DNA from: Mantis religiosa
Lineage: Eukaryota > Arthropoda > Insecta > Mantodea > Mantidae
Direction of reading: 5' to 3'
DNA: 64,000 bases
Assembly: GCA_030765055.1 (NCBI GenBank)
Contig: CM060953.1
Span: 13,563,045 to 13,627,044, forward strand
Shown: in pieces, positions 1-12,320 of the stretch
Layout: every line of letters begins with the position of its first letter
Numbering within the stretch: position 1 is the first letter of the stretch
Position numbers and translations under genes: made by a program
Notes under the pieces: generated by a model
Told to the model about the DNA's origin: nothing
The model's input: the letters and a program-made list of their open reading frames with translations, nothing else
Databases searched by the model: none

Positions 1-414
1 AAAACCTCCAACGTTAAGTCATATCGGACGATGAATGAAATGATGTTCAAATGAGTACAGGGTACATAGAGCTTAGAGTCAACAGACATTCATCTTTCAG
101 AATAAGAGAAAACCTTCAACGTTAAGTCATATAGGACGAGGAATGAAATAATGTTCAAATGAGTACAGGGTGCATAGAGCTTAGAGTTACCAGACATTCA
201 TCTTTCAGAATAAGAGAAAACCTTCAACGTTAAGTCATATCGGACGATGAAAGAAATAATGTTCAAATGAGTACAGGGTGCATAGAACTTAGAGTTACCA
301 GACATTCATCTTTCAGGATAAGAGAAAACTTTATCCAAATTACTCATTCCTGACCGAGGTTCGAAGTGGGGATCTCTTGAACATCAGCAGACACGGTAAC
401 ACCACGCTATAGAG
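1..414 (-). repeat. SINE-A copy with at least 3 tandem 108-bp units, cut by window edge
   Basis: About three 108-bp units run to position 335 and are followed by the tRNA-like head on the minus strand, where a degraded B-box is visible near 355-370. The window starts inside the array, so the true unit number is unknown. The units carry the diagnostic body words AACGTTAAGTCATATCGGAC and GAGCTTAGAGTTACCAGAC that recur in every SINE-A array here. Confidence 0.85.
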
Positions 415-869
415 GCATTTATTTATGGATACTCTTTAACTGGAATGATATTCAGGGCTCCATTCTATATTGGGTATAAAAGACTACTTACAGAGGCCTC
501 TTTATCAAGCTAGCTATTGTTTCACGTGCCTTAAATGTACGACAGGAGATCAATAGCTTTACCTCCTTGTTGATGGAAGCATGCTAAGATATTTTATGTC
601 CCAAAAAAATTCACGGACTTCCAATACTCCCTGAGCTCTCACAGTTGAGTCTGAATCTGGAAAGGTTAATCACCCCGCCTTGTGCTCTCTACAGACACCT
701 GGATTGGCCGCCCATGTCTCCTCTCACGTCATCTATCCATCTTGTGCATAATGTCTAGAAGAAGTATTGCTTTCGACTCAGAAATTTGGTATTTAAGTTA
801 TTATTTACTCAAAACGGCCCTGACATTGTTTTTATTAGAATGCAATGTATTTAAAATATATTCATATCG
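415..869. other. Unassigned AT-rich sequence
   Basis: No coding sequence, RNA gene or repeat is recognised here. Positions 859-869 are the left target duplication of the next SINE. Confidence 0.5.
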
Positions 870-1118
870 GCCGCGCCGTGGCTCAGTGGTTAGACCGCTT
901 GGCTCTCACCAAGGCGGCCCGGGTTCGATCCCAGGCGACCGCAAAGTGAGATTTGTGATGGACAACACGGCGCTGGGGTGGGTTTTCTCCGGGATCTCCG
1001 GTTTCCCCCGCCATCTCATTCCACCGTTGCTCCATCTTCATCTCATGTATCATCAGTGTCATCGCCTGCGGTGCCGTATGTAGTAAAAGCGGGCGTTAAA
1101 CACTACACATTTCTTTTG
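870..1118 (+). mobile_element. SINE-Glu copy 1 (tRNA-Glu-like head)
   Basis: The 249-bp element starts with a tRNA-like head containing a box A (TGGCTCAGTGG) and a box B (GGTTCGATCCC). The anticodon arm has the loop CTCTCAC, giving CUC, and the following CGGCCCGGGTTCGAT resembles eukaryotic tRNA-Glu(CUC). A non-tRNA body follows, ending in GCGGGCGTTAAACACTAC. An 11-bp target duplication, TATTCATATCG, flanks it at 859-869 and 1119-1129, which shows retroposition. A 133-codon open frame crossing it is fortuitous. Confidence 0.9.
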
Positions 1119-1129
1119 TATTCATATCG

Positions 1130-2854
1130 AATGAAATATACATCTTAGATTTTGTGAGAATGTCCTTAGAAGTTCTCTTCATTCTAGAATGCTGTATAAC
1201 TGAGCAATAAGAGATGAATACAATTGTATACAAAAATTTAGATCTGGTTAAAGTATTTGATTTGTGACAAATTCATTTGTTATGGTGTTAAAATTTTCTG
1301 GGATGTTCCTTGTTAATGCATTATCCAATACTTATAAGAAGTGGTTGTGTTTATTTGTCTTTATGCTGTGTGGTCTGTGATTGTGTATGTAACTTGGGCA
1401 TGTAAGGGAACGGAAGATTAAAGCTACGTTTGTAAACAAATTAAAATTTTCCAGAAGTTCCCCATGTAGTTTGGGGTGCAGGATTTTCTAAAATATCTAC
1501 TTTCAAATTGTACCTATCCAGGGAAGCTCTTCTAAGTGCAGTAAAATTGCAGTGCTGAAATTTTATAATGAATATGCTATGGTGTATCGTTAAAACCATG
1601 CTTTGAACTGCATGTAACTTGAAATGCAGTAAAATTGAAAACCGGTGCCGAATGGAGCAAAGTAGAACAGGCCCGTCATTTTCTAAATGTTGTACATACA
1701 GACTGTTATGCTTTTGTTCGCTCTGTGCGACGCAATGTAGTGAAGTGCTACGTCTTTTGTTTTCGCTTCACTTTTGTTTTACTTTATAGTTTGAACGGAG
1801 CAGTTTGTGTTGTAGTTATTTGTAGCTTCACTGGTTTATGCTTCAGATAAGCGCTTTTCCGTCAGCACCTTTAGTGTCACGCATTCTCTTGGTAGACTTT
1901 CACAGTGATTAACTCATTTTAGTATTTTCAGACGTTTAACTAACGCTAGGTTTAAGCGATAGTTAAATGTTTTAAGACGAGGTCCCATCTGATGAGTAGA
2001 GCTCGGAGTTTTGCTTATTTGCATGTTTATTTCTTGATTGTTAAACACATGCATGTAGACAAATTGATTCAACAGTATAAGGAGTTTATCATGAACGTTT
2101 TATAATGTTTATAAATGCGTATTTAAGGGGTTAGTGCATATTTAACTAATTTGTCCATATTTATGTATATATTTTACCTTTTCAGCAACGATTTGTAGAA
2201 ATATTTCACGCCAATACTTTAAGAAAACAGACGGATACGAGAAAATTTCTCTTTTACTGCTAAATTCATTAAAGTTCGCCGAAAATTGGGAACAGCTATC
2301 AACAATGAGCAGCTCCTGATATAAAAATATGCCACTCAGCAACTTAAACAACAATCACGCAATCAACAATCATGCGGCAAATGTTTAAAGTTCCGTGCAC
2401 CCGTTGTATCATAAAATTTGATATGGTTTGTACTAATGTTGCAAATGAAGCCGTCTGCCACAACATCTCCAAGAATTAAAAAGTGCCATTTTCACTCAAC
2501 TTTTAAACTTGTACTAATGTGTTGCTGATCGCAGTTTCTGAAGTGTGAGCAGTAGGAAAGGGAACATTATTACAATGGCGAAGGAGAGTAGTGAAGCTTA
2601 TTTCTTTAGAATTGATGGAAATCCTACTCTTAACAACAGATGGAAATATAGCAATGTGCAAGTGTGTGCTTTTAGTAATTGTTACTGATTCTGGGTTTAA
2701 TTTAACTAAAATACACCCATATTATTTTTATATTATTGTTATAGGTACACTGCAACAAATATTATATATTAGGCAACATGTACAAATACCTGCTAATAGA
2801 AATATAAAAACATTTTAAGTAACAGAAGAAAATCGTTTCTTTCAAGAAAATGGC
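1130..2854. other. Unassigned AT-rich sequence with repeat-D fragments
   Basis: Positions about 1138-1300 resemble the start of dispersed repeat D as seen at 36830 and 53390 (shared TGTATAACTG and AGATCT contexts). Positions about 1925-1990 match a minus-strand piece of the same repeat. Nothing else is recognised, and the short open frames have no visible protein character. Confidence 0.45.
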
Positions 2855-3083
2855 GTTTTTTTTTTTAATTTACGTCCCCCAACGTTAAGTCATATCGCTT
2901 GATGAATGAAATGGGTGAAATGATGCTCAAATGAGTCCAGGGTCCATGGAGCTTAGAGCTACCCGACATTCGTCTATCAGGATAAGCGAAAACCACTGGA
3001 AAAACCTTATGCAGGTAACTCAGCCTGACCGAGATTCGAACTCGGGACCTCTTGAACGTGAGGCAGACACGCTAGTGTCACAA
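2855..3083 (-). mobile_element. SINE-A, single-unit copy
   Basis: Read on the minus strand it has the tRNA-like head with B-box GTTCGAATCTC, then the body once, then a GGGGGACGTAAATT tail ending in a T/A run (poly-T on plus at 2856). The body is the longer ancestral form with an extra GGGTGAAAT relative to the 108-bp array unit. This is one of three single-unit copies that define what the arrays grew from. No clear target duplication is seen. Confidence 0.85.
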
Positions 3084-3844
3084 ATTTACTATTTGATTAC
3101 TTCTAAATTAATAAATATGAGAAAGTTGAAGTAATGTACTTTAAATGCATATTAGAATGTTTTTAGGGCATTTTAGCAGACTTTTACTGCATAGATGCAT
3201 AGTTTATAGTGCAAATACGTAAATCCGAGCTCTACTGATGAGTTTGAGATTACGTTATAACGACTTAGAAGTTGAAAGAAGCATAGAATAACTTGATAAT
3301 TCAGAACAATATCAGAAATAACATAAACAGTTGGCACAAACAGTTCCTTTAACACGCCTTTTCCAACTATGCAGAAGTCAATCAGAGAACTTTAGACGGT
3401 ATACTCAGAAAATTAATAATGTGCCTTGAAAACATAATTAAAATATGATACGGTGATCCAAATATTTAGAGCTATTTTTAGTAAATTAAAGTTGTCGGAA
3501 AATGATCCAAGTAAATTGAATTTTTGTTTTGTGAAAAATCTTGTCCCAGTTTGAGAGGATCTGGACGTATCTGAAATACTTCATTTTGGGATTGCGTTAT
3601 TTGTACCCACAAAAAAAGTAATTTTCGAATAAATTATGTTTGTGGGCGGGATCTAGGCTGACGCAAAACAGGTATTTTTTGTTGGAATGCATTTCTTTGT
3701 GTATGTAAGGGTCAGAGTAGGTAAAAATATCTGTACTTCGGAACGGAAACAATTAGAAATTTCTGAAATATTGGAGTCAAGACATTGAGTAACGTTTAGA
3801 ATACCATAATGTGGGAACAGAGTTGTACAAACTGCTTAAATCCC
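3084..3844. other. Unassigned AT-rich sequence
   Basis: No gene, RNA or recognisable repeat is seen. Confidence 0.4.
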
Positions 3845-3915
3845 ACCTCTGTGTCTGCTTCACGTTCAAGAGGTCACAAGTTCGAATCTCGGCTAGGGTG
3901 AATTAGGTGTATACC
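3845..3915 (+). repeat. SINE-A head fragment
   Basis: A short piece carries the CACGTTCAAGAGGTC segment and the B-box GTTCGAATCTC followed by GGGTGAATTA, matching the SINE-A tRNA-like head. The body is missing. Confidence 0.75.
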
Positions 3916-3944
3916 AACTGTCCTGAGTTACTAATCAAACTATA

Positions 3945-4146
3945 CTAACAATTAAAACAAACGACTAACCAACTTCGATTCTCTCATATTAGCTTTTAGC
4001 CAGCCGGCCTTGGATTAAGTAGCCTATATTCCAGAAAATAAAACTACAAGTGATTTTCATATTTTATTGTAGTTTAACTATAAAGTATTAAGGCTTTTTA
4101 ATAATTAGGGTAGTAAGTGTTGGATAAAACACTGTATGGTACAAGA

Positions 4147-4209
<63 letters not shown>

Positions 4210-5125
4210 TTGCGGAAATTAACAAACCTTCCACTCGTGATGTGATAAAATACTTCTTAATTCACTAGTACCATAAATATTCTTTACCCGCCACCATAAA
4301 AAAACATCATTACGCGATACTTTTGTTACTGAGAAGTAGGCGTTTTACAGTTAGACATGAATAATCTCTGTAAAGAGTGGAGTTACCTCTACCAGAGTCA
4401 ATATGAGACAAAAACACATCGCCTACTCTAATGTAGGTTCAAAGACATTATATTATAATCTCTTTGACTATCGATTAGTCCGATGCTCAGTTTTTCTTTA
4501 GTTATCTGAAAAACAAGAAACAAACATACGACTTCTACAGTGTACAGAAATCTATTTTATTATTCTGGTTGCATTGATTAATTAATATTAACGATATAAT
4601 TGTTAAAATGAAATACAGGTTCATAGTCAACATCGAATACTTCGACCACGGACTAGATGATTTTAATAGCTGTGATTTCTCTGATTTCTCGCAAATATTC
4701 ATAATACTTTTTGAAGTGCACCATAAATATTCTTTGTCATAAATTGTAGCTGACTTTTGTGGCAGCAAACTAACATTAGCATTTCGGGCTTTTGCTCGAA
4801 TTTCTTCAGGTACAAAACTTTCGTCGCCTGAATCATTAATGTTACCATTTGTTATTTTTACATCATCATAGTTACGATTCTTCGCTATTCAAAGCCTACA
4901 ATATCATCTTACACCTAGTAAAAACATCGATTCTAAAACTTTTGTAAACCAATTTTAAATATTTTTATAATTCATTATTCAAGTCGATTTTTTCTTAGGT
5001 GACGGATAAAATTACATATAGGACTTACGAGGTTTGATGTTTATTATGCTCGGCGCGGTAAATTTGTTCACTTCCTAATAAACATCAATTTACCTCGCAA
5101 GTCAAATAAGTAACTATTTTGTAAC
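3945..5125. repeat. Dispersed repeat family C, long copy
   Basis: The left third (about 3950-4260) matches 54965-55300, and the rest (about 4265-5125) matches 33225-33790. Shared landmarks are TTGGATAAAACA, CATTACGCGATACTTTTG, TTTGACTATCGATTAGTCCG and TCGTCGCCTGAATCA. Relative to the 33-kb copy, about 290 bp at roughly 4505-4795 is extra here (insertion here or deletion there). A 14-bp inverted repeat (TTTGATGTTTATTA) lies near 5033-5090. No transposase or reverse transcriptase is recognised, so the class is unknown. Confidence 0.65.
4149..4206. repeat. (TA)n microsatellite
   Basis: An uninterrupted 58-bp TA run lies inside repeat C. The other repeat C copy covering this part (about 55190) lacks it, so it expanded locally. 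Confidence 0.97.
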
Positions 5126-6170
5126 TATTTATTACATAAAAAACTAAGCAATGATTTTTCACGTGAAGTGGAGCGGAATTCATTGCTGTGAAATACCGTT
5201 ACCGCTAAACTGTTAAAAGAAGTGTTAATTTTGACAGTTAATCAATCTGACGTATGAAGTGTTTATAGGTTGGAGGTGCTAGTACCGTTATGAGCTCTTG
5301 ATTGACACAGACCGCATGCTGTTGGTCTTTGCGGCGCGATTGTAAATACATAAATGTCATCCCCCCCCCCCCCACACTGGATGATTGAAATGAGTTGAAA
5401 ACATTGCTGTTTGCTTACACAAATGTAATTCTGAGCACTCGATTTTAACCTGGACAAAACTCAAAGTTCCTGTCAGGAAGAACGTCACTAAAGTGAGGAG
5501 TGAATGGCAGAAAAGATGTACTGACATTATAAAAATAGAAGAATGCCAATGATAATTCATTAGATCACGCGGTTGGTAAAAACAGCCGAAGCTTCATAAA
5601 CATAAACATATGAATGCGATACTTTAAAGTTGGTAGGCCTTGGCATCATTAAGAAAGTATATGATATAGAATTTTGGGATGCTGTTTCGCTGTTCTTATT
5701 TTGTTTTAGTTGAATCACGCGATGCGCTCGTAGATGGACCAATTTACTTTGGGACAGGAGAGAACAATGAACGGGCCACAAGAGCGTTGCCCCGCCAACA
5801 CATTAAACTGACACGCTTTGTACCTTCACTGCAGAATACTTTACTGCAGCTACACGTCGCCATCTGCAAGTATTGCATTCCACAGAGATTTCCCCAGAAA
5901 TACGTGTTTTCAGACCCTCTGAGTCCAAAAAACGGAGAATTTGTTAAAAATAAGTAATATGTAAATGGCATCCTTTACATCAGACTAGGGAAAACAGTGC
6001 TCTCACGCTGTCAAGCCATTCGCCAAACTCCAGGCGCTTTAGAGAACTGGTTTCATCTAATGCGGTGTAATGTGCTAGTACATGTATGTCTTCACACCTT
6101 CAGAGCACTCTTCCTGTTTTTACATGAACATTAATTTGAGTATTTCTGATCCCCCCCCCCAAAATAATAA
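5126..6170. other. Unassigned sequence
   Basis: Overlapping open frames of 70-92 codons on both strands at 5560-5971 show no motif. A poly-C run lies at about 5360-5373 and another at about 6151-6160. Nothing is assigned. Confidence 0.4.
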
Positions 6171-6240
6171 CATTTTTTTTAATTTAACGCTTCAGCGTTA
6201 ACAATATCGGATGATGAGTAAAATTATGTTCAAATGAGTA

Positions 6241-7573
6241 GGGGAGGTGCACCCAGTACCACACGCCTAAGGTTTTTTTTCCCCAAAATTCAAAGAAAAT
6301 GCAATGGAGGACAAGTGACGCGTTACTATTATCATGAAGCTAATACATTAAAGAAATAGCATTAGTAATGAACATTCATGAACACGAGTCATGTTGACTT
6401 CTAGTAACTAAAGTAAATATTAGTGATAACTGCGCATCTCAAAAAGCGTTTCCCAGTAACGGACAGACGTAAATAAATACATATTTCTAAATAAAGAAAG
6501 AGGAACTGCATAATAAGTCACAAGATAATTATTCTTATCATAATTTTTGTATTTTTAGATAAAAACAGAACACGGTAACGTGATAATATATTTTTCAAAA
6601 CGTTTTCTAGAGATTATCACAACAAAATAAAAATGTCTTAGACTAATGAAACATTTTTAAACACAGTGATCACATCTATAAAAATCAACGTTCCTTTGCC
6701 CTGTACATTCAATATGTGTCCAACTCTTGCACGATACACACTGAACCCAAGCCTCGTCTGTGATTTCTAAACAAATGATACACTCTGTTAGAACACTTCA
6801 ATCAACACTGGTTTTGGTTCCAAGTTTTAATTTTCTTTTAGACTTCTAAGGCTCTTCACTATTTCAGTTTCTATTGACACAGATTTAGAGCTAGGTTCTC
6901 TATAGTTTTATTAATGTTAGTATTGTGTCCCTTTGCCATTCTTTTGTTCTTCTGTTTTTGTGCATTTTCCTGCAACATCAACTTATACAGAGTCGATGTT
7001 AATGTTTCAGCAATATATATTGCTACTCCCAGGCTCGTTGATGTTTGTATCACATTCTTTATTGCTTGTTTCATATTTTCTTCTAATCGTTTTCCTTTCT
7101 TTTTGGCCTCCATGTTGACAGAATGCATATAAATAAAAATTAATCTAATGTCAGTGCAAGTTCAGGGGATAAAAGTATACCTTCACGTAAGGTACTGGCA
7201 AAATTGCTATCGTACAGCACTAAGCAGCTCACAAGTACGTATATATAACGTCATAGCACTGCACGATTCTTTTAAACCGACACTGTATTCTGTGTTTGTG
7301 TAGTCTACTTAATACCAAATAATATGAGTACAAATACTTAATTAGTTCTTCACCGGACAAGGCAGCAGCAATGTCAGCAAGTTATTAACAGCACAGCTCC
7401 AGTTCACTACACGACTTCTCTGAACAATAACTTCTGATTCAACGGTCAAAGAGGAGGGGAAACTTTCTGTTGGTAACAACGGTAGTTGTTTGTCTAAATA
7501 CACACCATGAGCTTCTACTATCTATCGGGAACTACCAGATACTGACACCGAGCGGTACTGGGCGCACCTCCCC
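6241..7573 (-). mobile_element. pogo-like DNA transposon, internally deleted, inserted in a SINE unit
   Basis: The 1,333-bp element has 20-bp terminal inverted repeats with one mismatch: GGGGAGGTGCACCCAGTACC on the left and its complement with G for A on the right (7554-7573). It is flanked by a TA duplication (6239-6240 and 7574-7575). The empty site is visible in neighbouring units as GAGTACATGGTACATAG. The TA target and the minus-strand coding remnants (a psq/pogo-like helix-turn-helix and a cysteine-rich C-terminus) suggest the pogo group of Tc1/mariner. The catalytic core is missing, so it would have needed a transposase in trans. Confidence 0.75.
6690..7128 (-). pseudogene. pogo-like transposase remnant: HTH start and zinc-binding end, no DDE core
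   Basis: The 85-codon frame at 6871-7128 begins with a lysine-rich stretch. A segment then resembles a psq/pogo-type helix-turn-helix: LEENMKQAIKNV, a short gap, then SLGVAIYIAETLTSTLYKLM, compared with the usual 'S-l-r-x-A-A-x-x-Y-x-I-P-x-S-T-L' pattern. About 80 bp downstream in another frame (about 6693-6790) is a PHD-like motif C-x2-C-x8-W-V-x-C-x2-C-x2-W-x-H-x2-C. Insect pogo/Tigger-like transposases often end in such a domain. The roughly 200-codon DDE region that should lie between the two is absent, and stop codons separate the parts. The family assignment is inferred from motifs; an unrelated protein with the same two motifs is possible. Confidence 0.6.
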
Positions 7574-8575
7574 TACATGGTACATAGAGCTTAGAGTTAC
7601 CAGACATTCATCTTTCAGGATAAGAGAAAACCTGCAACGTTAAGTAATATCAGACGATGAATGAAATGATGTTCAAATAAGTACAGGGTACATAGAGCTT
7701 AGAGTTACCAGACATTCATCTTTCAGGATAACAGAAAACCTACAACGTTAAGTCATATCGGACGATGAATGAAATGATGTTCAAATGAGTACATGGTACA
7801 TAGAGCTTAGAATTACCAGACATTCATCTTTCAGGATAAGAGAAAACCTCCAACGTTAAGTCATATCGGACGATGAATGAAATGATGTTCAAATAAGTAC
7901 AGGGTACATAGAGCTTAGAGTTACCAGACATTCATCTTTCAGGATAACAGAAAACCTACAACGTTAAGTCATATCGGACGATGAATGAAATGATGTTCAA
8001 ATGAGTACATGGTACATAGAGCTTAGAATTACCAGACATTCATCTTTCAGGATAAGGGAAAACCTCCAACGTTAAGTCATATCGGACGATGAATGAAATG
8101 ATGTTCAAATGAGTACATGGTACATAGAGCTTAGAATTACCAGACATTCATCTTTCAGGATAAGAGAAAACCTCCAACGTTAAGTCATATCGGACGATGA
8201 ATGAAATGATGTTCAAATAAGTACAGGATACATAGAGCTTAGAATTACCAGACATTCATCTTTCAGGATAAGAGAAAACCTCCAATGTTAAGTCATATCG
8301 GACGATGAATGAAGTGATATTCAAATGAGTACAGGGTACATAGAGCTTAGAGTTACCAGACATTCATCTTTCAGGATAAGAGAAAACCTCCAACGTTAAG
8401 TCATATCGGACGATGAATGAAGTGATATTCAAATGAGTACAGGGTACATAGAGCTTAGAGTTATCAGACATTCATCTTTCAGGATAAGAGAAAACTTCCA
8501 ACGTTAAGTCATATCGGACGATGAATGAAGTGATGTTCAAATGAGTACAGGATACATAGAGCTTAGAGTTACCAG

Positions 8576-8720
8576 AGTGAGAGTAGAGAGGCACGGCGAA
8601 TCTAATTTAAAAATTTTAAATTGGACTATAGGGGAAGTTTTCGTGGGAATGCCGTATAGAAACTATATAGGCTAGTTAACAGAATAATTGATCTAAATGA
8701 ACGTTTACTTATCATTAATG

Positions 8721-8789
<69 letters not shown>

Positions 8790-10056
8790 TGTGTGTGTGT
8801 AATGAACAGTTTCCCGGTATTCCTTGTTATTAGTCTAAATTTAATATGCTGTTAGTGTTGAACCTCTGGTAAGCTGATGTGAAATGGACATTACTCTTGT
8901 TAATTTAATGTTTCACTATAAAGACAACGTAATTCATTAAAATAATCATTTATTTGAAATGTCTCTTTAGCTAGAGTAGAGAATAGTTCTAAAATATTAC
9001 AAAAGGGAAGTCATGGGTCGCTACATGGGTTAGTGCCACTTTGTACACCGTGGCCAAGTATTTTAAACTCGTATGTGGTATCAGCGCTATATTAGTAATG
9101 ATCCTGTAGCATCGGACCTCCCCGTGACGTTAGCAGTACAGCCGATCTTATATACTACATGAAACGTGGGAATTGTATCTGTGAGAGTTTACCGATGTTT
9201 GTTCAGTTCCTATAAATTAATGCCTGAATATTTTTACACCAATTTTCCATTTTGCATTAAGACATGTAATTTACAACCGTTTGATAATAATTTGGTATTC
9301 TGCTTTTGTTTATGTTAGTAATTATAAATGTAAATATTTTAGGGAAAAACGCGTTTCCATTCTGAAAAAGCTGGATGACAACTAAGTTTCAGAGCCTATT
9401 AATGGAAGTAACTGCACTGATATGTCCTAAACACGAAAAAAGAACCCAGTTATAACCTGGGCCATCCCGCTCGGTTTCAGAAGAGAAGTCAAATCTGAGA
9501 TCCCGTAGCGTAAGGGCCTCAAACATGATAAATAGGCCTTTGAGCAAAAGTAAGCTGTGATTCACGTCGTTTATGGAATGGCACACTAAAATACATCAAT
9601 TTTAGATAGTAAAGGTTAAAAGATACCTTCGCAGTTCATAACCTAATAGACAATTTATTACAAACAATGTTTTCGTTTATACCCACTGCGCAGGTATTTC
9701 CATGCAAAAGTTAAGGTGAGGTAATCCACAGAAGCGGCGCCGCAATATTTTATCCGAAATGACGTGAGCACAATATTACGATCCATTGTTCTGGTAGATG
9801 AGCTGCTATCAACTGTCATGATGGTAATCTCTATTAAGATGCACCTTGCAACACAATTTATGTCTACAAAATCCCATGTGCTACCTCTACATGACCACTC
9901 TTCTACACTCTTCTTAGCTTATGGCTCAGTCCGTGGTGTGTGCGGAAATCCAAGCTGTAAAGTCGGGTAAATGCCAAATTTAATGTTTTTAGTTCAGTAT
10001 CCTCCATTCAGGATATATTTCTGTACTAGAAAAGCAGTTTAAAAGACATTCTAATA
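8576..10056. other. Unassigned sequence
   Basis: Apart from the (GT)n tract no feature is recognised. A short match (GATAAATAGGCCTTTGAGC at about 9527) recurs in diverged form near 42655 and may be a minor dispersed repeat. Confidence 0.35.
8723..8800. repeat. (GT)n microsatellite
   Basis: A 78-bp GT run with one TTT interruption near 8786. Confidence 0.97.
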
Positions 10057-10058
10057 TA

Positions 10059-11370
10059 AGGGTGGGTAAAAAGTAATGCCTCCTATTTTTTTTTTCCTTA
10101 AATAAGTAAGTTATGTGAAAACCTTGAATTTGGCGCAATTCCTCAAACCTTCTTCTCCAATTCCCTGCAGTAGTAACCAAGTCAACAGATGGCAGCACTG
10201 CATACTCTTACAAAATAGCTGGCATCGACATTCGTATTAGACAGCGTTCTGTGATTGAATTTTTGACTGTGGAAGGTGAAACGCCAATTCTCATTCACGA
10301 AAGGCTAAAAAATGTTTATGGTGATGCAACGGTGGATGTCAGCACTGTTAGACGTTGGGTTCGTCACTGTAACGAAACTGAAGGGCAAACACCATTGGCA
10401 GATGAAAAGCGAAGCGGCAGGCCGGTGACTGCAGTGACTCCATGCAACATTCAGCGAGTCGATGACATCATTCGTGGTGATCGCCGGGTAGCAATAGGTG
10501 AATTGTGTCGCATTACCTCCCTCAGTAAAGTCAGTGTGATGACAATTATTCAACGACTGGGTTACTCAAAAGTTTGTTCATGTTGGGTACCAGGAATGTT
10601 AACCGCCCAAAACAAAGAAACGAGGAAAACAATAGCCTCCGAACACTTGCGGCGCTTCAGTTTGGAGGGAGAGGAGTTTCTGGAAAAAAATTGTTACTGG
10701 TGACGAAACGTGGGTTTATTTTTTTGAACCTGAATCAAAGAGGCAGTCAATGGAATGGCATCACACAACGTCACCGAAGAAAAATAAATTCAAAGCTCAG
10801 CGGTCGGCAGGGAAAGTTATGACGACAGTGTTTTGGGATGCAGAGGGTGTGCTTATGATTGATTTTTTGGAGCAGGGGTGCACAATAAATTCTGTCCAAT
10901 ACGTCAGAACTCTCAAAAAGCTGAAAGCACGTCTTCGCCGAGTTCGCCCAACAAAAACTATGGCGGATGTTCTTCTTTTGCATGACAATGCAAGACCACA
11001 TACCAGCCGTTACACCACTGCAGAAATTGAGAAATTGGGATGGCAAGTCTTACCTCACTGACCTGGCACCATCAGACTTCCATCTGTTCTGGCCACTAAA
11101 GGAAGCTCATCGTGGGATTCATTTTGAAGATGAGGAGGCTGTGAAAACGTCCGTGCCTCAATGGCTTAGGAAGCAAGACCGTGTGTTTTACCACACTGGA
11201 ATACATGCCCTAGTTAAAAGGTGGACCAAAACTGTGGAAGAAGGCGGAGATTATATTGAATAGTAAAAAATTAATCGTCAATGTAGTTTTCAAGCTATGT
11301 AAATTGGATTCAGTTTTCTTGGCAGTTAGGAGAGCAAAAATTGGAGTCATTACTTTTTGACCAACCCTTT
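10059..11370 (+). mobile_element. mariner element 1
   Basis: A 1.31-kb element of typical mariner size. Its terminal inverted repeats of about 32 bp begin AGGGTGGGTAAAAAGTAATG on the left and AAAGGGTTGGTCAAAAAGTA (complement) on the right. A TA duplication lies at 10057-10058 and 11371-11372. It encodes a decayed transposase on the plus strand. Confidence 0.93.
10215..11263 (+). pseudogene. mariner transposase, inactivated (SETMAR-like family)
   Basis: This is a cut-and-paste D,D34D transposase relic. The likely original start (M-A-G-I-D-I-R) is now ATA at 10215, so the frame only opens at a GTG at 10251. The N-terminal helix-turn-helix region (VIEFLTVEGETP, then DVSTVRRWV) is intact. A one-base insertion in the A-run near 10684-10690 shifts the frame just before the first catalytic motif TGDETWVYFFEPESKRQS. 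The second motif HDNARPHTS is at about 10981-11007. A deletion of roughly 16 bp near 11057 removes the PPYS segment and shifts frame again. The third motif DLAPSDFHLF follows, and the frame ends GGDYIE-stop at 11263. All three aspartates survive, but in three different frames, so no active protein is made. Confidence 0.93.
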
Positions 11371-11372
11371 TA

Positions 11373-12320
11373 AATAATTTCGTTCCCTAGTTTAAATGCC
11401 AACTTATAAGCACCTGATGCCAATGAGGTTTAACGCAGTTACTTGTGTTGTATTTAGTTGCAGGTCATGCATTGTCTATCTCAACTTGTTTATATTAGTC
11501 ACATCTACAGTCGCTGAAATTATTTCGGTAGAGTTCTTTGACACCCTGTATAATAATCTTGCGTAGCGTGTAAAACAGACAAAACGGCAAACAAAGAAAG
11601 CATTTTTTTAAAATTACTATTTGTTCTAAATAACAGTTTTGTGAGACAACCATCTCTGAAATAATCCGTTTATATTGATTGTTTTTAAGGTTCCATTTAT
11701 ACCTCGCCTTTAACTACAATGGTCATATCGGCGGCCGTTCTCCTTTGGAACATATCGAAGGTGTTAACTCGTTATCTTTGGTTTTAATCATTAGATCACG
11801 CACACATTCACACTCTCATTCATACTTCCAGACTCTGGGGAAGATGAATTATCTTGGTCGGAGAAAAATTCCCACCCCCACCGCCAGGAATCGAACCGGG
11901 GACCCCTAGCACGGCAGATATATTGACTTTTCTTGTCTAATAATTTTTACCTTCTCTATCACCTGCACAGAGTGGGTGTATATGATGGTAGGGATGTCAT
12001 AGAAGTGTTGCAGTGCCACCACCGTCCCCACCACAGTCACTTTAATTAGAATTCCTTCAGGAACACGCCTTTTACAATTTTTATTTCCACAACTCGGGAA
12101 TACCAACTTAACACGGAGAAAAAAATGCTTCTAAATACCTTTGGTTGAGGAAAACAACCTAGACTAAAATTATATCTGGAATTTTCTAGCAGTATCTGTA
12201 CACATGCATACAGATCTCGTTAAAATACGGAATTTGTATCAAATATATCTTCAGTGCAATGAATCACTTCATTCATCACATCACTTCTAAAACATGAGAA
12301 CAAAATAACACCAGCTGTTT
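11373..12320. other. Mostly unassigned; minus-strand tRNA-like SINE piece at about 11790-11915
   Basis: On the minus strand a B-box-like GGTTCGATTCC (11887-11897) lies in a CCCCGGTTCGATTCCTGGCGG context resembling the 3' half of a tRNA, followed by a non-tRNA body. It is probably a truncated SINE of a further family. Positions 12170-12320 match part of repeat D (AGATCTCGTTAAAAT). The remainder is unassigned. Confidence 0.45.

Larger units (their letters stand above)
6171..8575 (-). repeat. SINE-A array of about 10 units, split by a pogo-like element
   Basis: The SINE-A tail side is at 6171-6240. The array resumes at 7574 and continues as about nine 108-bp units to 8575, where it stops inside a unit without reaching a tRNA-like head. 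The break at 6240/7574 lies in the middle of one unit and is filled by the 6241-7573 transposon. Neighbouring units give the exact uninterrupted sequence. Confidence 0.9.

Noticed and set aside
682..1083. 133-codon protein
   Set aside because: Most of the frame lies across the SINE-Glu at 870-1118 and has no protein character; the same SINE gives a similar frame at 46820-47083.
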